Assembly: GCF_008001235.1 (NCBI RefSeq)
Contig: NZ_CP040751.1
Coordinates: forward strand, 2,153,001 to 2,217,000
Length of the DNA stretch: 64,000 nucleotides
Reading direction: 5' to 3'
Source of the DNA: Salidesulfovibrio onnuriiensis
GTDB lineage: Bacteria > Desulfobacterota > Desulfovibrionia > Desulfovibrionales > Desulfovibrionaceae
Under the pieces are notes generated by a model. The model was not told where the DNA came from. It made no database searches and saw only the letters and a program-made list of their open reading frames with translations. Shown in pieces: positions 10,077 to 19,399 of this stretch. How positions within the stretch are numbered: the first letter of the stretch is position 1; each line of letters starts with the position of its first letter. A program made the position numbers and the translations under genes.

Positions 10077-12161
10077 ATGTACACACTTCGTACCCTTCCC
10101 GGAGATGATGTCCGGCAGATTATGTGGCGTTTCGCCGACCGGTACGACCTGCAGATGTCCGTACAGTCCGCCCGCGGCATCGCCCGCGGCATAGTGGCCA
10201 AGCTGGTTGCCGAGGGCGCCCGCAATACCCACGAATGGACCGACCAGAAGGCCGAGCTGTTGACTGCATTCGACCAGTCCGGCCTGACCGCATTGTTCAT
10301 GGATCCGCATCAGGGCGGTTTCATCGAAGGCCCCAAGAACCTGGCCCTGGCGCTGGTGGCCTTTGAGCTGGCCTGGGTGGACGGCGGCGCGGCTACCTGC
10401 TCGCTGGCCAACAACCTGGCCCTGGCTCCCATTCACGAGAAGGGCACCACCGAACAGCGTGACGAATACATGAGCCGTTGCGTGCCGGTGCAGCCGGGCG
10501 AAGACCGGCAGATGGACCGGGGCGCGTTCGCCCTGACAGAACCGCTGCCCTACGTGGGCGTGGATACCGGCGTGCTCTGCGGCAAGGTCCGCGTGGCCGA
10601 CTGGAACGACGGGGATCCCATCCTCGAAGTGGACAAGCGCGGCCGGTTCATCACCAACATGGATTTCGCCACCTATGTGACCGCCGCCGTGGAATCCGTC
10701 GACGAGCGCATCAAGGGCTCCTGCATGGTCATCCTGGAAGAGGGCGATGAAGGCACCTTTGACCGCGGCGCGCCCACCCTCAAGATGGTGCATCAGCTTT
10801 CCTCCACCCGCGACCCGATCCTCAAGCTGCGTGTTCCGGCCAGCCGGATCATCGGCGGCTACGAGATCGTGGACGGGCAGATCGTTCCCAAATACAGCCA
10901 CAGCGAGATCATCGGTTCCGTGTTCCATCGCACCCGCATCCCGGTGGGTCTCATGACCACTTCCAAGCTGCTTTCCGCAGTGGAGCCGGTCATTCGTTAC
11001 CATCGCAAGCGTTTCCAGGGCGGCGATGCGGCCAAGCCCGGCAGCCCGCGCTTCGAGCACGGCGTGCAGATGAACGAGGATCCGCTCCAGCGCCTGCTGG
11101 ATGTCTGGGCCGCTGGCGAGGCAGGTTCCTCTCTCGGCTTTGCGGCATCCCGCCTGGCCGATGCCTTCGACCCCATCGAGAAGGCGAAGGAAAGACTTTT
11201 CGAGGAACAGGGTGTCGTTGGACCGCGCAAGCAGATGATGACGCTCAAGAAGCTTCAGGACAAGGTGCTGGAGCTGGTTGAGCTGGAATACACGCCGGAA
11301 GATGAACGCGATGCCGCCCGATATGCGGAACTCACCGGCGATACCCTGGTGCAGTTCGCCTACATGGACGCCATGGCGGGCGTGCTCAACCCGGCCACCA
11401 AGCTCTGGTGTACCGGCGTGGGCGCAACGATCATGCGCGAGGCCATCAGTCTGGTGGGCGGTTACGGCATCACCGAGGACTGCCCCGGCTTCCTGATGCA
11501 GAAGTGGACCGACGCACAGCTCGAGGCCACCTACGAGGGCCCGGAAGCGGTGCAGCGCCGTCATCTGACCCTGACCATGCCCAGTCCCGTCTTCCAGGGT
11601 GTGATTTCCGCATGGATCAAGCAGCTCCGCCGCCTTGGTTCCGAGAACCAGGGCCTGGGCGCCTATTCCCTGGCCGCCGCCTTCGAGCTCTGGCAGTGGA
11701 CCATGACCTATCTCCACGAGGCCAAGGACGTCGAGGGCCGCAAGCTCTACCACGGCAAGCGCCAGGGCGTAACCTTCGCCATGGCCGATGCCCTGGGTTG
11801 GCTGCTCGGACCCTATTACCTTGTGCAGGACGTGCTCGAACTCAAGGACAAGGGCCCCATGAGCCCGACCCTGGCCGACGGCATCGAGGATCTGGGCGCC
11901 TTCTACACCGACATGGCCCACGTGCAGGCCGTCCGTGCGGCCGGCGAGGCTGTGCGCATCTGCACCGAACTGGTCTACGGCTATGCCGAACCGGCCGGTG
12001 ACTGCTGCGGCCAGGGCTGCCATCCCGCAGGCCTGGACGAGTTCGTCTCCCTCAAGGCCAAGGTGGACGGCTGCATGACCGGCGCGCGTCTGGCCAAGGA
12101 TCGTGCGGGCAAGGCCCTGTCAGGCGTCATGATCCCAGAGGCGCTGGATTACCCCCTGTAA
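10077..12161 (+). CDS. Acyl-CoA dehydrogenase family flavoprotein (long form)
   Basis: This is a 694-residue FAD enzyme expected to oxidise an acyl-CoA and pass electrons to the ETF encoded downstream. It is longer than the usual 380-residue dehydrogenases, closer to the roughly 600-residue ETF-linked forms. Family marks include the N-terminal helical domain with DPHQGGFIEGPKNLALALVAFE. The middle beta domain has RGAFALTEP, and ITNMDFATYVTAA where the classic FITNG motif lies. HRTRIPVGLMTTSKL begins the C-terminal helices, and VGGYGITEDCP matches the LGGxGYxxE motif near the active site. The Glu of ITEDCP may be the catalytic or substrate-near acid, though its position is not certain. It is first in an operon with ETF-QO, etfB and etfA. 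The substrate cannot be read from the sequence. Confidence 0.85.
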   Translation: MYTLRTLPGDDVRQIMWRFADRYDLQMSVQSARGIARGIVAKLVAEGARNTHEWTDQKAELLTAFDQSGLTALFMDPHQGGFIEGPKNLALALVAFELAWVDGGAATCSLANNLALAPIHEKGTTEQRDEYMSRCVPVQPGEDRQMDRGAFALTEPLPYVGVDTGVLCGKVRVADWNDGDPILEVDKRGRFITNMDFATYVTAAVESVDERIKGSCMVILEEGDEGTFDRGAPTLKMVHQLSSTRDPILKLRVPASRIIGGYEIVDGQIVPKYSHSEIIGSVFHRTRIPVGLMTTSKLLSAVEPVIRYHRKRFQGGDAAKPGSPRFEHGVQMNEDPLQRLLDVWAAGEAGSSLGFAASRLADAFDPIEKAKERLFEEQGVVGPRKQMMTLKKLQDKVLELVELEYTPEDERDAARYAELTGDTLVQFAYMDAMAGVLNPATKLWCTGVGATIMREAISLVGGYGITEDCPGFLMQKWTDAQLEATYEGPEAVQRRHLTLTMPSPVFQGVISAWIKQLRRLGSENQGLGAYSLAAAFELWQWTMTYLHEAKDVEGRKLYHGKRQGVTFAMADALGWLLGPYYLVQDVLELKDKGPMSPTLADGIEDLGAFYTDMAHVQAVRAAGEAVRICTELVYGYAEPAGDCCGQGCHPAGLDEFVSLKAKVDGCMTGARLAKDRAGKALSGVMIPEALDYPL

Positions 12162-12175
12162 AATGATTCAAATAC

Positions 12176-12202
12176 GGATGCCCGGTTTCTGGCCGGGCAT
12201 CC
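12176..12202 (+). terminator. Hairpin between acd and ETF-QO genes (attenuator-like)
   Basis: GGATGCCCGG pairs perfectly with CCGGGCATCC around a 7-base loop and is followed by TCTTCTC rather than a true T run. It lies 15 bases after the acd stop and 18 before the next start, so it may lower downstream expression or protect the acd mRNA end. Confidence 0.55.
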
Positions 12203-12220
12203 TCTTCTCGGAGAGATTGC

Positions 12221-14068
12221 ATGAGCGATATCCCTCAGGTTGAACGGCAGGAAATGGAAGCCGACATCGTCTGTGTCGGTTTCGGACCGGCCACGGGCGG
12301 TTTTCTCACCACCCTGAGCCGCGCCCTCATGAACGAGGACGGCACCCCGCTTGCCGAAAGCAGGGTCATGCCGGGCATGCCGCCCCAGGTCATCTGTTAC
12401 GAACGCGCCGACGACATCGGTTTCGGCGTCTCCGGCGTGGTCACCAAGGGCCGCGCCATCAGGGAATCGTTTCCCGATCTCGATCTTTCCATGATTCCCA
12501 TGGCCCACGAGGTGACCGAGGAAAAGGTCGCCTACCTGCTGGACCCCGTGGGAGCCAGCCGCAAGTGCGGGGCGGTCAAGGTGGCCGAAATGGCCATCAA
12601 GCCGTTTGCCAGGGACCATGCCTTTGAACTGCCGTACATCCCGCCCTTTCTGCAGAAGCACGAGGGCATGGTCATGTCCATCGGCCAGTTCAACCAGTGG
12701 GTCGGTTCCCAGGCCATGGGCACCGGCCTGGTGCAGATCTGGCCCGGCACTCCGGTGGCCGAGCCCCTGCTCGAAGGCAACGCGGTCAAGGGCGTGCGCC
12801 TGGCCGACCAGGGCGTGAACAAGCAGGGCCAGCCCGAGGCCGGATACATGCCCGGCATGGACATGAAGGCCGCGCTGACCGTCGTGGGCGACGGCCCTGT
12901 GGGCAGTGTCGGACAGCATTTGGACCGCGAAATGGGCCTGCCCGAGGGCAACCATCAGCGCGAGTACGCCGTGGGCATGAAGATGGTGGTTCAGCTGCCC
13001 GAGGGCTGCGAACTCAAGCCCGGCACCGTGCTGCACACCATCGGCTATCCCGAGCCCGAAATTTTCGGCTTCCTGTATGTCTATCCGGACATGTCCGCGT
13101 CCCTCGGCATCTTCGTGCCGTCCTGGTTCGACAATCCCGTGCGCACGGCCTACCGCTACATGCAGCACTGGATGATGCACCCGTATCTCTGGAAGCACCT
13201 GGAGGGGGGCACCCTGCGTTCCTGGGGCGCCAAGTCCCTGCAGGAATCCGGCATGCAGGGCGAGCCGTTCCTTGTGGGCGACGGCTTTGCCCGTATCGGC
13301 GAAGGCTCCGGAACCACCAACGTGCTTACCGGCTCGGGGGTGGACGAGGCCTGGGCCTCGGGCGTGCAGCTTGCCGAGGGCGTCATTGAACTCATGAAGC
13401 AGGGCAAGCCCTTTACCCGGGAAAACCTGGAGCAGGCCTATGTTTCCCGCCGCCGCAACAGCTGGGTGCAGGAAGAGGCCAAGCAGGCCGCCAAGGCCCG
13501 CGACGGGTTCACCCTCGGTTTCATTCCCGGCATGATGGGCATGGCCCTTTCCGGGCTGACCAAGGGTTTTCTGAACATGCCCGGCAAGTCGAAGAAGCCG
13601 TGGGAGCGCATTCCGCGCATCGAGGATTATTTCAAGGGCGTGGTTTCCGAGCAGGAACTCATCAAGTTGCGCAAGGAATGCCAAGCCAAGGGCGCCAGCC
13701 TGCACGACGCGCTCATGGACAGGGCCGGTTGGCCCGAAATTCCCCATGACGGACAGCTCTTGGTCTCGCACCAGGATGCGCTGCTCATGGGCGGCAAGGT
13801 GGTGGCCAACCCCGGTTACGCCGACCACGTCACTTTTGCCGATCCCTACGCCTGCCAGGTCTGCGCCGAGCAGGTCTGCACGGACATCTGTTCCGGCCAG
13901 GCCATCACCGTGAATCCCGAGGGCGGAGCGCCGCTGTTCGACCGCGAGAAATGCGTGCACTGCGGAGCCTGCCTTTGGAACTGTAGCAAGCCGCACCCGG
14001 ATGATGACGAACGGACCAACGTCCAGTTCCGCGCCGGTTCGGGCGGCCTGCATTCGGCTGAAAACTAG
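12221..14068 (+). CDS. Electron transfer flavoprotein-quinone oxidoreductase (ETF-QO type)
   Basis: This 615-residue protein should carry electrons from reduced ETF to the membrane quinone pool. Near the N-terminus EADIVCVGFGPATGGF is the dinucleotide-binding motif for FAD. The C-terminal 80 residues are ferredoxin-like. They hold CQVCAEQVCTDIC and CVHCGACLWNCSKPHPD; the latter Cys set is the [4Fe-4S] ligand pattern of ETF-QO, ending in the conserved CxxKxP-like stretch. There are no obvious membrane-spanning helices, so it is probably a monotopic membrane protein. It starts with ATG 12221 after GGAGAGATTGC and lies between acd and etfB in one transcriptional direction. It shares with FixC only the FAD domain; the cluster-bearing tail favours the ETF-QO type. 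Confidence 0.88.
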   Translation: MSDIPQVERQEMEADIVCVGFGPATGGFLTTLSRALMNEDGTPLAESRVMPGMPPQVICYERADDIGFGVSGVVTKGRAIRESFPDLDLSMIPMAHEVTEEKVAYLLDPVGASRKCGAVKVAEMAIKPFARDHAFELPYIPPFLQKHEGMVMSIGQFNQWVGSQAMGTGLVQIWPGTPVAEPLLEGNAVKGVRLADQGVNKQGQPEAGYMPGMDMKAALTVVGDGPVGSVGQHLDREMGLPEGNHQREYAVGMKMVVQLPEGCELKPGTVLHTIGYPEPEIFGFLYVYPDMSASLGIFVPSWFDNPVRTAYRYMQHWMMHPYLWKHLEGGTLRSWGAKSLQESGMQGEPFLVGDGFARIGEGSGTTNVLTGSGVDEAWASGVQLAEGVIELMKQGKPFTRENLEQAYVSRRRNSWVQEEAKQAAKARDGFTLGFIPGMMGMALSGLTKGFLNMPGKSKKPWERIPRIEDYFKGVVSEQELIKLRKECQAKGASLHDALMDRAGWPEIPHDGQLLVSHQDALLMGGKVVANPGYADHVTFADPYACQVCAEQVCTDICSGQAITVNPEGGAPLFDREKCVHCGACLWNCSKPHPDDDERTNVQFRAGSGGLHSAEN

Positions 14069-14076
14069 CGAATCAT

Positions 14077-14099
14077 ACCGGAACTGCATTTCCGGTTTT
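14077..14099 (+). terminator. Hairpin between ETF-QO and etfB genes
   Basis: ACCGGAA pairs with TTCCGGT around CTGCAT, then TTTC. The short stem and short T run suggest partial termination or 3'-end processing inside the operon. Confidence 0.45.
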
Positions 14100-14154
14100 C
14101 ATACTGGCGGCGGGAAGTCGTTCCGCGCCGTCGAGCAACAAGGAGTAAGCCTCA

Positions 14155-14964
14155 ATGAGCAACGAATTCCACATAGTGGTCTGCGGCTCCATCGTCCCGG
14201 ACCCGTTGCAAACCCTGGAGCCCGTGCAGGGCGCCAAAGGGCCTGAACTGAAAAACGAAATGATGCTTCCCGCCGTGCTGGACCCCTGGGCCGGGCACGC
14301 CCTGTACGAGGCCGCAGAACTGGCCAAGCAGAATCCGGGCAGCAAGGTCTGGCTGGTGAGCCTCGGCCCCAAGGCCAAGCTGCAGCAGGTCATGATGAAC
14401 ATAGCCCAGAAGGTTCCCTTCGAGCTGGTCTGCGCCGACGGCTCGGCCTCCGGTTTCACCGACAGCTTCGAGGTTGCCAGGATCCTGAGCGGAGCCATCG
14501 AAGGCATCCAGGGGCTGGACAAGTCCAAGCTGCTGGTTTTCGGCGGCTGGCAGTCCGCTTCCCGCGGTTCCGGAGCGGTCATGCAGATGGTGGGCGAAAT
14601 GCTCGGCATCACTGAGCAGTTCCAGGGCGTGGACAAGCTTGCCCCGGGTGCGGACGGCTCCCTGGAAGTCCTTGAGCGCATCGAGGGCGGTGCTTATCAG
14701 ACCTCGGTCTGCTCCGGCGCTCCCGCCGTGCTCGGCTGGGCCACCGGCGAACTCCCCGAGCCGCCCAACAACCCGCAGGTCGGCATGCAGAACATGCGTC
14801 TGGTCATGCCCGCACTGCAGCAGGCCAAGCCTGCCGACCTCTCTGGTTCGTCCCTGTCCTTCGCGTCCGTGGAACTGCCCAAGCAGCGTCGCGAGACCCG
14901 CGTGGTCAAGGATATGGCCCTTGATGACATGGCCAAGGAAATCGCCGACTGGCTGCAAGAGTAA
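14155..14964 (+). CDS. etfB: Electron transfer flavoprotein beta subunit
   Basis: This is a 269-residue ETF small subunit, the partner of EtfA. It starts MSNEFHIVVCGSIVPDP at ATG 14155 after AAGGAGTAAGC. The fold signature is seen in NEMMLPAVLDPWAGHALYEAAEL, where canonical EtfB has the xNPFDexALEEA motif. SKVWLVSLGPKAK follows, and then the conserved C-terminal region with RRETRVVKDMALDDMAKEI. The sequence is divergent from housekeeping EtfB of fatty-acid oxidation. It is followed after 11 bases by etfA, so the pair is almost certainly translated together. It should accept electrons from the acyl-CoA dehydrogenase encoded at 10077 and pass them to the ETF-QO at 12221 (inference from operon structure). 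Confidence 0.85.
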   Translation: MSNEFHIVVCGSIVPDPLQTLEPVQGAKGPELKNEMMLPAVLDPWAGHALYEAAELAKQNPGSKVWLVSLGPKAKLQQVMMNIAQKVPFELVCADGSASGFTDSFEVARILSGAIEGIQGLDKSKLLVFGGWQSASRGSGAVMQMVGEMLGITEQFQGVDKLAPGADGSLEVLERIEGGAYQTSVCSGAPAVLGWATGELPEPPNNPQVGMQNMRLVMPALQQAKPADLSGSSLSFASVELPKQRRETRVVKDMALDDMAKEIADWLQE

Positions 14965-14975
14965 GGAGACCTGCC

Positions 14976-15989
14976 ATGAGCAAAGTACTGTATCTCGCAC
15001 ATACCGAAGCCGACGGCACCCTGGCCAAGGTTTCCCTGGAAGTCCTCACCGCCGCCAAGCAGGCCGCCGAGGGATTGGGCGCTGAGCTGGCCGTGGGCCT
15101 GATTGGCGCGGACGTTGCCGCTGCCGCCGATTCCGTCGCCGGATGCGGCGCAAAGTTTTACGGTGTTTCCGGCGCGGAATTCGCCGACGGCCGTTACGCA
15201 TCGGACGTTGCCGCAGCCGAGGCCCTGTTCAGGGCAGTGAGCCCCGAACTGGTGGTCGCACCGGCCACCTTCCGCTTCAGCCGCGCGTTGCCGGGGCTGG
15301 CCGTGCGCGTGGAAGGGCGGGTGGATACCCACCTGACCGGCCTGGAGGCCAAGGACGGCAAACCCGTTGCACGGCGCTGGTTCTACCGCCAGCGCATGGT
15401 GGGCGAACTGAGCCGCGACGAGCGCCCCTGGATTCTGACTATTGATCCCGGCTGCTTTGACCTGTTCTCCGGTTCCGGCTCCGCCGATGTGGAGATGGTT
15501 TCGGTATCCCTGCCGGAAATGCGCACCAAGGTTACCGGCATCCAGGCTCCCAGCGCCGACGAGCAGACCATTCGCCCGGACGCCAAGACCCTGTTCGTGG
15601 CCGGCGCCGGCTGGACCAAGAAGCAGGGGGACGGCGCCGTTCATGTGGATGTGGCCGAGCAGCTCATCCTGGGCTTCCTGGACTCCACCAAGTCCTCCCT
15701 GGGTTCCTCCAAGTCCCTGGTGGATATCTCCGGTGAGGGCCAGGCCGTCATCTCCTTCCTGACGCACCTGCATCAGGTGGGGCAGACCGGCTCCACGCCG
15801 CGCCATTCCAAGGGCCTGGCCACCTGCTGCCACGGCGAGGAACCGCATGTGGTTGGTTGGCGTTTCGTCAACGAGCGCAGGGCCATCAACACCGACGCAG
15901 GTTGTGGCTGGGCGCAGGGAAAGGCCGACGTGCTCTATGTGGCCGACGCTTTTGAACTGATGAAGAAAGTCAACGAGTTGTTGGGATAG
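14976..15989 (+). CDS. etfA: Electron transfer flavoprotein alpha subunit
   Basis: This is a 337-residue ETF large subunit that would bind the FAD. It begins MSKVLYLAHTEADGTL at ATG 14976, with AAGGAGACCTGCC upstream. The N-terminal half has ELVVAPATFRFSRALPGLAVR, the ETF-alpha core strand. The C-terminal half carries the FAD domain with FVAGAGWTKKQG and VGQTGSTPRHSKG, which replaces the more usual VGQTGKxVxPxLY. CGWAQGKADVLYVADAFELM closes the protein. The FAD loop departs from the canonical sequence, including an extra CCHGEEPHVVGW segment, which points to a distinct ETF subgroup rather than the common fatty-acid ETF. It is last in the operon, with a terminator 24 bases after the stop. Confidence 0.83.
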   Translation: MSKVLYLAHTEADGTLAKVSLEVLTAAKQAAEGLGAELAVGLIGADVAAAADSVAGCGAKFYGVSGAEFADGRYASDVAAAEALFRAVSPELVVAPATFRFSRALPGLAVRVEGRVDTHLTGLEAKDGKPVARRWFYRQRMVGELSRDERPWILTIDPGCFDLFSGSGSADVEMVSVSLPEMRTKVTGIQAPSADEQTIRPDAKTLFVAGAGWTKKQGDGAVHVDVAEQLILGFLDSTKSSLGSSKSLVDISGEGQAVISFLTHLHQVGQTGSTPRHSKGLATCCHGEEPHVVGWRFVNERRAINTDAGCGWAQGKADVLYVADAFELMKKVNELLG

Positions 15990-16012
15990 GAATATCCCCG
16001 CAGATTCGGTTG

Positions 16013-16049
16013 CCGGTCCTCTCGCCCATGGCGGGGGGCCGGTTTTTTT
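16013..16049 (+). terminator. Terminator of the acd-etf operon
   Basis: CCGGTCC and CTCGCC pair with GGCG and GGGGCCGG around CATG, followed by seven T residues. Confidence 0.85.
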
Positions 16050-16148
16050 GTGAAGGTTCTTGCACGGGGTTGATTCCTGTTTTGAATGCGGTATATAGCC
16101 AGGAATCACATGAATTTGATAACAAATCCCTGAATGGAGGGGTGATTG

Positions 16149-16847
16149 ATGAAAAAACTGTTGCTGGCCGCCTGCATTGCCCTTGTCGCCATGGGCGGCT
16201 GTCGTTCCGTAAGCTCTGTGACCAACTCCATCACCGGGACCAACGATTCCCTGCTGGCCCAGGTGTCCGAGGACAAGCTTTCCAAGGTGGATGAAGCCCG
16301 TTTTGAGCTCAGCGTGGCCGAGGAAAACGTCAAGCTGGCAGAACTCAAGAAACAGCTTGCCGATTATGAGCATAAGCGTTCGGTCAACGAACTCAAACTG
16401 GCCAAGATCAACCGCGAGCACCGCGAGATCGAAGTGGACCTGGCAAAGGCCGAGGCCATCCGGGCCGCCGACCTGAGCGATCCTGTGGAAGGGGTCAAGG
16501 AAATCAACGGCTACAAGCAGGAACTGCTTGGAAACGATTCCAACCGGATCGAAATGGAAGCCGCCATCAGCCAGGATAAACTGCGCATCGACAACCTGAA
16601 ACAGCAGATTGCCGAGCAGGAGCAGCATATTGCCGCGTTGACCCATCAGCCGGTCGCTTCTTCCCAGTCCACTTCCGTGGATCCCGGCATTGCTCCGGCC
16701 GGAGAGTCTTCCGCTCCTGCCTCGAAATCCGTGAAGTCCGATAAGGAAGTCAGCCTTCCGGATTACCTGAAGGTGGAGGATGACCCGGATGTTTCCTCGT
16801 CCGGGGGAAATGGCAACGGCGTGGACGAAGGCGCCTTGCCGGAATAA
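16149..16847 (+). CDS. Coiled-coil lipoprotein of unknown function
   Basis: This is a 232-residue exported protein. The ATG at 16149 follows GGAGGGGTGATTG. The signal MKKLLLAACIALVAMGGC ends in a loose lipobox (MGGC), so lipidation is likely. Residues about 55-165 form a long charged coiled coil, with AELKKQLADYEHKRS, LAKINREHREIEVDL and LKQQIAEQEQHIAAL. The rest is Ser/Pro-rich and disordered, with an acidic Gly-rich end. I do not recognise the family. The architecture resembles envelope spacers or periplasmic scaffold proteins, but no peptidoglycan-binding domain is visible. It is monocistronic, with its own terminator downstream and the acd-etf terminator upstream. Confidence 0.7.
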   Translation: MKKLLLAACIALVAMGGCRSVSSVTNSITGTNDSLLAQVSEDKLSKVDEARFELSVAEENVKLAELKKQLADYEHKRSVNELKLAKINREHREIEVDLAKAEAIRAADLSDPVEGVKEINGYKQELLGNDSNRIEMEAAISQDKLRIDNLKQQIAEQEQHIAALTHQPVASSQSTSVDPGIAPAGESSAPASKSVKSDKEVSLPDYLKVEDDPDVSSSGGNGNGVDEGALPE

Positions 16848-16871
16848 GAGCTCTGGAAAAACGAGATTTAT

Positions 16872-16899
16872 GGGCGTTCCGTTGGGGACGCCCTTTTTT
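16872..16899 (+). terminator. Terminator of the coiled-coil lipoprotein gene
   Basis: GGGCGTTCC pairs with GGGACGCCC (one G-U wobble) around GTTG, followed by TTTTTT. Confidence 0.85.
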
Positions 16900-17222
16900 A
16901 TTGCCCCTGAAAAGAAGGAAGCTTCCCCGGGACCGTCCCGAAGAAGCTTTGTTTCTCTCTAATCGCAAAAGAAAGAAGGATTGCTTTACTATTAGCAACT
17001 GGCATGCCAGTTTGTTCTATTGCGGCGGTATTTGGTAAAATATTATTTTATATCAATATGTTGTGCTTGTGAATACTGAGAGGCGCGAGAGCTGTTTGTT
17101 CCTGAAAATGGTTTAAAAAGTTGAACGCCCCCCTGGCTTCCGGCCATGGAGGGCTAATTTTTGTACTACACGCCCCGGCCTGATCCGTGATTTGGCCGGG
17201 GCGTGTTTTATTGGGGGAGTGG
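16900..17222. other. Intergenic spacer with three further hairpins
   Basis: There is no gene here. An AAGCTTC/GAAGCTT stem with inner GGGAC/GTCCC sits at about 16920-16950. An imperfect GCCC...GGGC hairpin lies at 17124-17153 with TAATTTTT after it. A perfect ACGCCCCGGCC/GGCCGGGGCGT stem occupies 17170-17204 with GTTTTATT after it on the plus side. The last two probably end transcription of the minus-strand chemoreceptor, of read-through from the left, or of both. The stretch 16980-17100 is A+T-rich with no visible motif. Confidence 0.6.
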
Positions 17223-19034
17223 TTATAACTGTCCTTCTTCCTTGAGCGCTTCGATGACCTCTTCCAGGAGACGGGCCTGTTCCGCCAGGCGTTCAAGGCT
17301 GGCTGTGGACTGCTCCACGCTTTGCGCGGTGTCCGAGGCAATGCGGTTGATTTCGTCTATGGCTATGTTGATTTCCTCCGAGGCCGAGGACTGCTGTTCG
17401 GCGGCGGTGGCAATGCTCTGGATCTGGTCTGCGGACTGTTCCGATGCCTCCACGATGCGTTGGAGGACTTCGCCGGACTTGTTGGTCAGTTCCGTGGAGT
17501 GTTCCAGTCCCCCCACGGCCTGCTGCATGGAGGCGATATTGTCCGAGGCAACGGACTGGATGGCGGTGATGGAGTCGCCCACTTCCTTGGTTGCCACCAT
17601 GGTTTTTTCCGCGAGCTTGCGGACTTCGTCCGCCACGACGGCGAATCCGCGTCCGGCCTCGCCCGCGCGGGCCGCCTCGATGGCCGCATTGAGCGCCAGC
17701 AGGTTGGTCTGGTCCGCAATGTCGGTGATCACGCCCATGATGTTGCCGATGGCGTTGGCCTGTTCGCCGAGTTGGACCATGTTTTCGCGCAGCTGTTCGG
17801 CCTGGCGCTGGGTCTTGTCCATGGCAGCCACGGTCTCGCTGACAACCTGGGCTCCTTCGCTGGCGCTTTCCTTGGCCAGCTGGCCGACTTCGGCGGCGTG
17901 GCTGGAGTTGCGGGCCACTTCCAGGACGGTTGCGTTCATTTCTTCCATGGCCGTGGCCGTGGAGTGCACCCGCTCGCGCTGGATTTCGGTGCCGTGGCGG
18001 ATCTCCGCGGATTGGCTTTCAATATCCTGGGCCGCTTCGAGCAGCTCGGCGATGATTCCCTCCAGGCGTTGCGCCGCGTGCATCATGCCGTCGCACTTGG
18101 CGGTCTCGGCCAGTGCCTTGGCCTCTTCAGCCTCGTGCATGGCGTGTTCCGCAGCCAGCGCCTTTTCCTCGGCTTCGGCGGTCTTGGCCGTGATTTCCTT
18201 GATATTCTGCTTCAGGGTCTGGGCCATGGAGTTGAGGGCGTTTTCCAGGTGTGCGGCCTCGTCGCTTCCCTGGGCGTCTAGTTCCACTTCCAGGTCACCC
18301 TTGGCGATCCGCCCGGCCGCATCGGTGGCTGTCTTGATGGGCGTGGTGATGCTGCGGATGATGAGCCAGCAGGCGGGCACCAGCCCCAGCACGAAAAGCG
18401 CCGCCAGGCTGCCGACAATGAGTACCAGGTTTTGAACGATGAGCTTATGGAACGAGGAGGAGACCTTGGCGGCTTCGGCCTGGACGTTGTCGATGTAGAC
18501 ACCTGTGCCGATGGAAACGTCGGTCCCGGGGATCATCTGTGCGTAGCTCAGCTTGGGCTGGTCGCCGGAGTCGCCCTTGGGCCAGATATACTCGACAAAA
18601 CCGCCGCCCGCCTTGGCCGCCTTGTCCAGCTCGGCTATCATCTTTATCCCGTTGGCGTCCTTGAGATCCTTGAGATCCTTGTCGATGAGCGACGCCTTGG
18701 GGTGGGCCACGGTGATGGTCCCGCGAAACACGAAGTAATAGCCGGACTTGTCTTCCTCGAAAATGATGGGCGTGATGGCCTTTCGCAGGATCGCATCCTG
18801 CTCGGCGCGTTCGAATCCCTCAAGGGCCTTGCCTAGAGAGATCGCCATGGAGTCGACCGCCAGTTTGAGGCGGGCCTTGTGCCCGTCCAGCATTTTCCCC
18901 TGCACTTCCGAAACCGCCGTCTTTTCCAGCGTCATGGAATTCTGCAGGAAGGCCAGTGTCACGCCCGCGATGAACACGGTCATGAGGATGACGATGAAAA
19001 TGATCCGCTGCCCGATGGTGAACCTTCTAAGCAT
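17223..19034 (-). CDS. Methyl-accepting chemotaxis protein with single Cache sensor
   Basis: This is a 603-residue chemoreceptor. I placed the start at ATG 19034, after AAGGGGGGGAC, rather than at an upstream in-frame codon. A first membrane helix ([17 protein letters not shown], about 7-28) is followed by a Cache_2 periplasmic domain with [19 protein letters not shown] and [16 protein letters not shown] second helix lies near 200-222, then HAMP. An Ala/Glu-rich coiled coil ([20 protein letters not shown]) follows, then a signalling domain with [20 protein letters not shown]. It is distinct from the receptor at 1367 in linker and tail; this one lacks the acidic aromatic tail. No che genes adjoin it. 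The ligand is unknown. Confidence 0.93.
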   Translation of the reverse strand: MLRRFTIGQRIIFIVILMTVFIAGVTLAFLQNSMTLEKTAVSEVQGKMLDGHKARLKLAVDSMAISLGKALEGFERAEQDAILRKAITPIIFEEDKSGYYFVFRGTITVAHPKASLIDKDLKDLKDANGIKMIAELDKAAKAGGGFVEYIWPKGDSGDQPKLSYAQMIPGTDVSIGTGVYIDNVQAEAAKVSSSFHKLIVQNLVLIVGSLAALFVLGLVPACWLIIRSITTPIKTATDAAGRIAKGDLEVELDAQGSDEAAHLENALNSMAQTLKQNIKEITAKTAEAEEKALAAEHAMHEAEEAKALAETAKCDGMMHAAQRLEGIIAELLEAAQDIESQSAEIRHGTEIQRERVHSTATAMEEMNATVLEVARNSSHAAEVGQLAKESASEGAQVVSETVAAMDKTQRQAEQLRENMVQLGEQANAIGNIMGVITDIADQTNLLALNAAIEAARAGEAGRGFAVVADEVRKLAEKTMVATKEVGDSITAIQSVASDNIASMQQAVGGLEHSTELTNKSGEVLQRIVEASEQSADQIQSIATAAEQQSSASEEINIAIDEINRIASDTAQSVEQSTASLERLAEQARLLEEVIEALKEEGQL

Positions 19035-19399
19035 GTCCCCCCCTTCGATGTTGTTCGACTCCAAGCATCTTACCGACATGTACGCCCTTGAGGGCAGTTA
19101 GATTCCCGTGAACGGTATGTATCGAGTTGTGAATGGCTACAGTATGCTTTTTTTGGGTGTTTTTAGGAAACGTTTTGTCAAAAAAATCATCAAAACATTC
19201 GTTTGAAGAGGGGGTTGGGTTCCATTTCGAAGTTTTCTGGAGGGATACGTGAGAGCCGCGTCATTCCTTCTCCAGATGTAACCGCCTGTAACGGATTGCG
19301 TTTTCGGAACGTCCATATGCTACGGGAGGGGCGAATTGTAACGGCCGCCTGTGAAGGCAGGCGCGGTATCATGAAGCCTTTCAACCAAGGAGAGAATGC
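19035..19399. other. Divergent spacer between chemoreceptor and 19400 gene
   Basis: No convincing gene is present. Short dyads are GCCCT/AGGGC at 19083-19094, close to the chemoreceptor start, and CGCCTG/CAGGCG at 19346-19363 before the 19400 gene. Promoters must lie here but I see no clear consensus pair. Confidence 0.5.

Noticed and set aside
10053-12023. Long open frame antisense to the acyl-CoA dehydrogenase gene
   Set aside because: It mirrors a G+C-rich gene in the opposite strand, has no family motif or ribosome site, and is a codon-bias shadow.
1367-19034. The two chemoreceptors as part of a local chemotaxis operon
   Set aside because: No che gene is near either of them; orphan receptors are common in this group.
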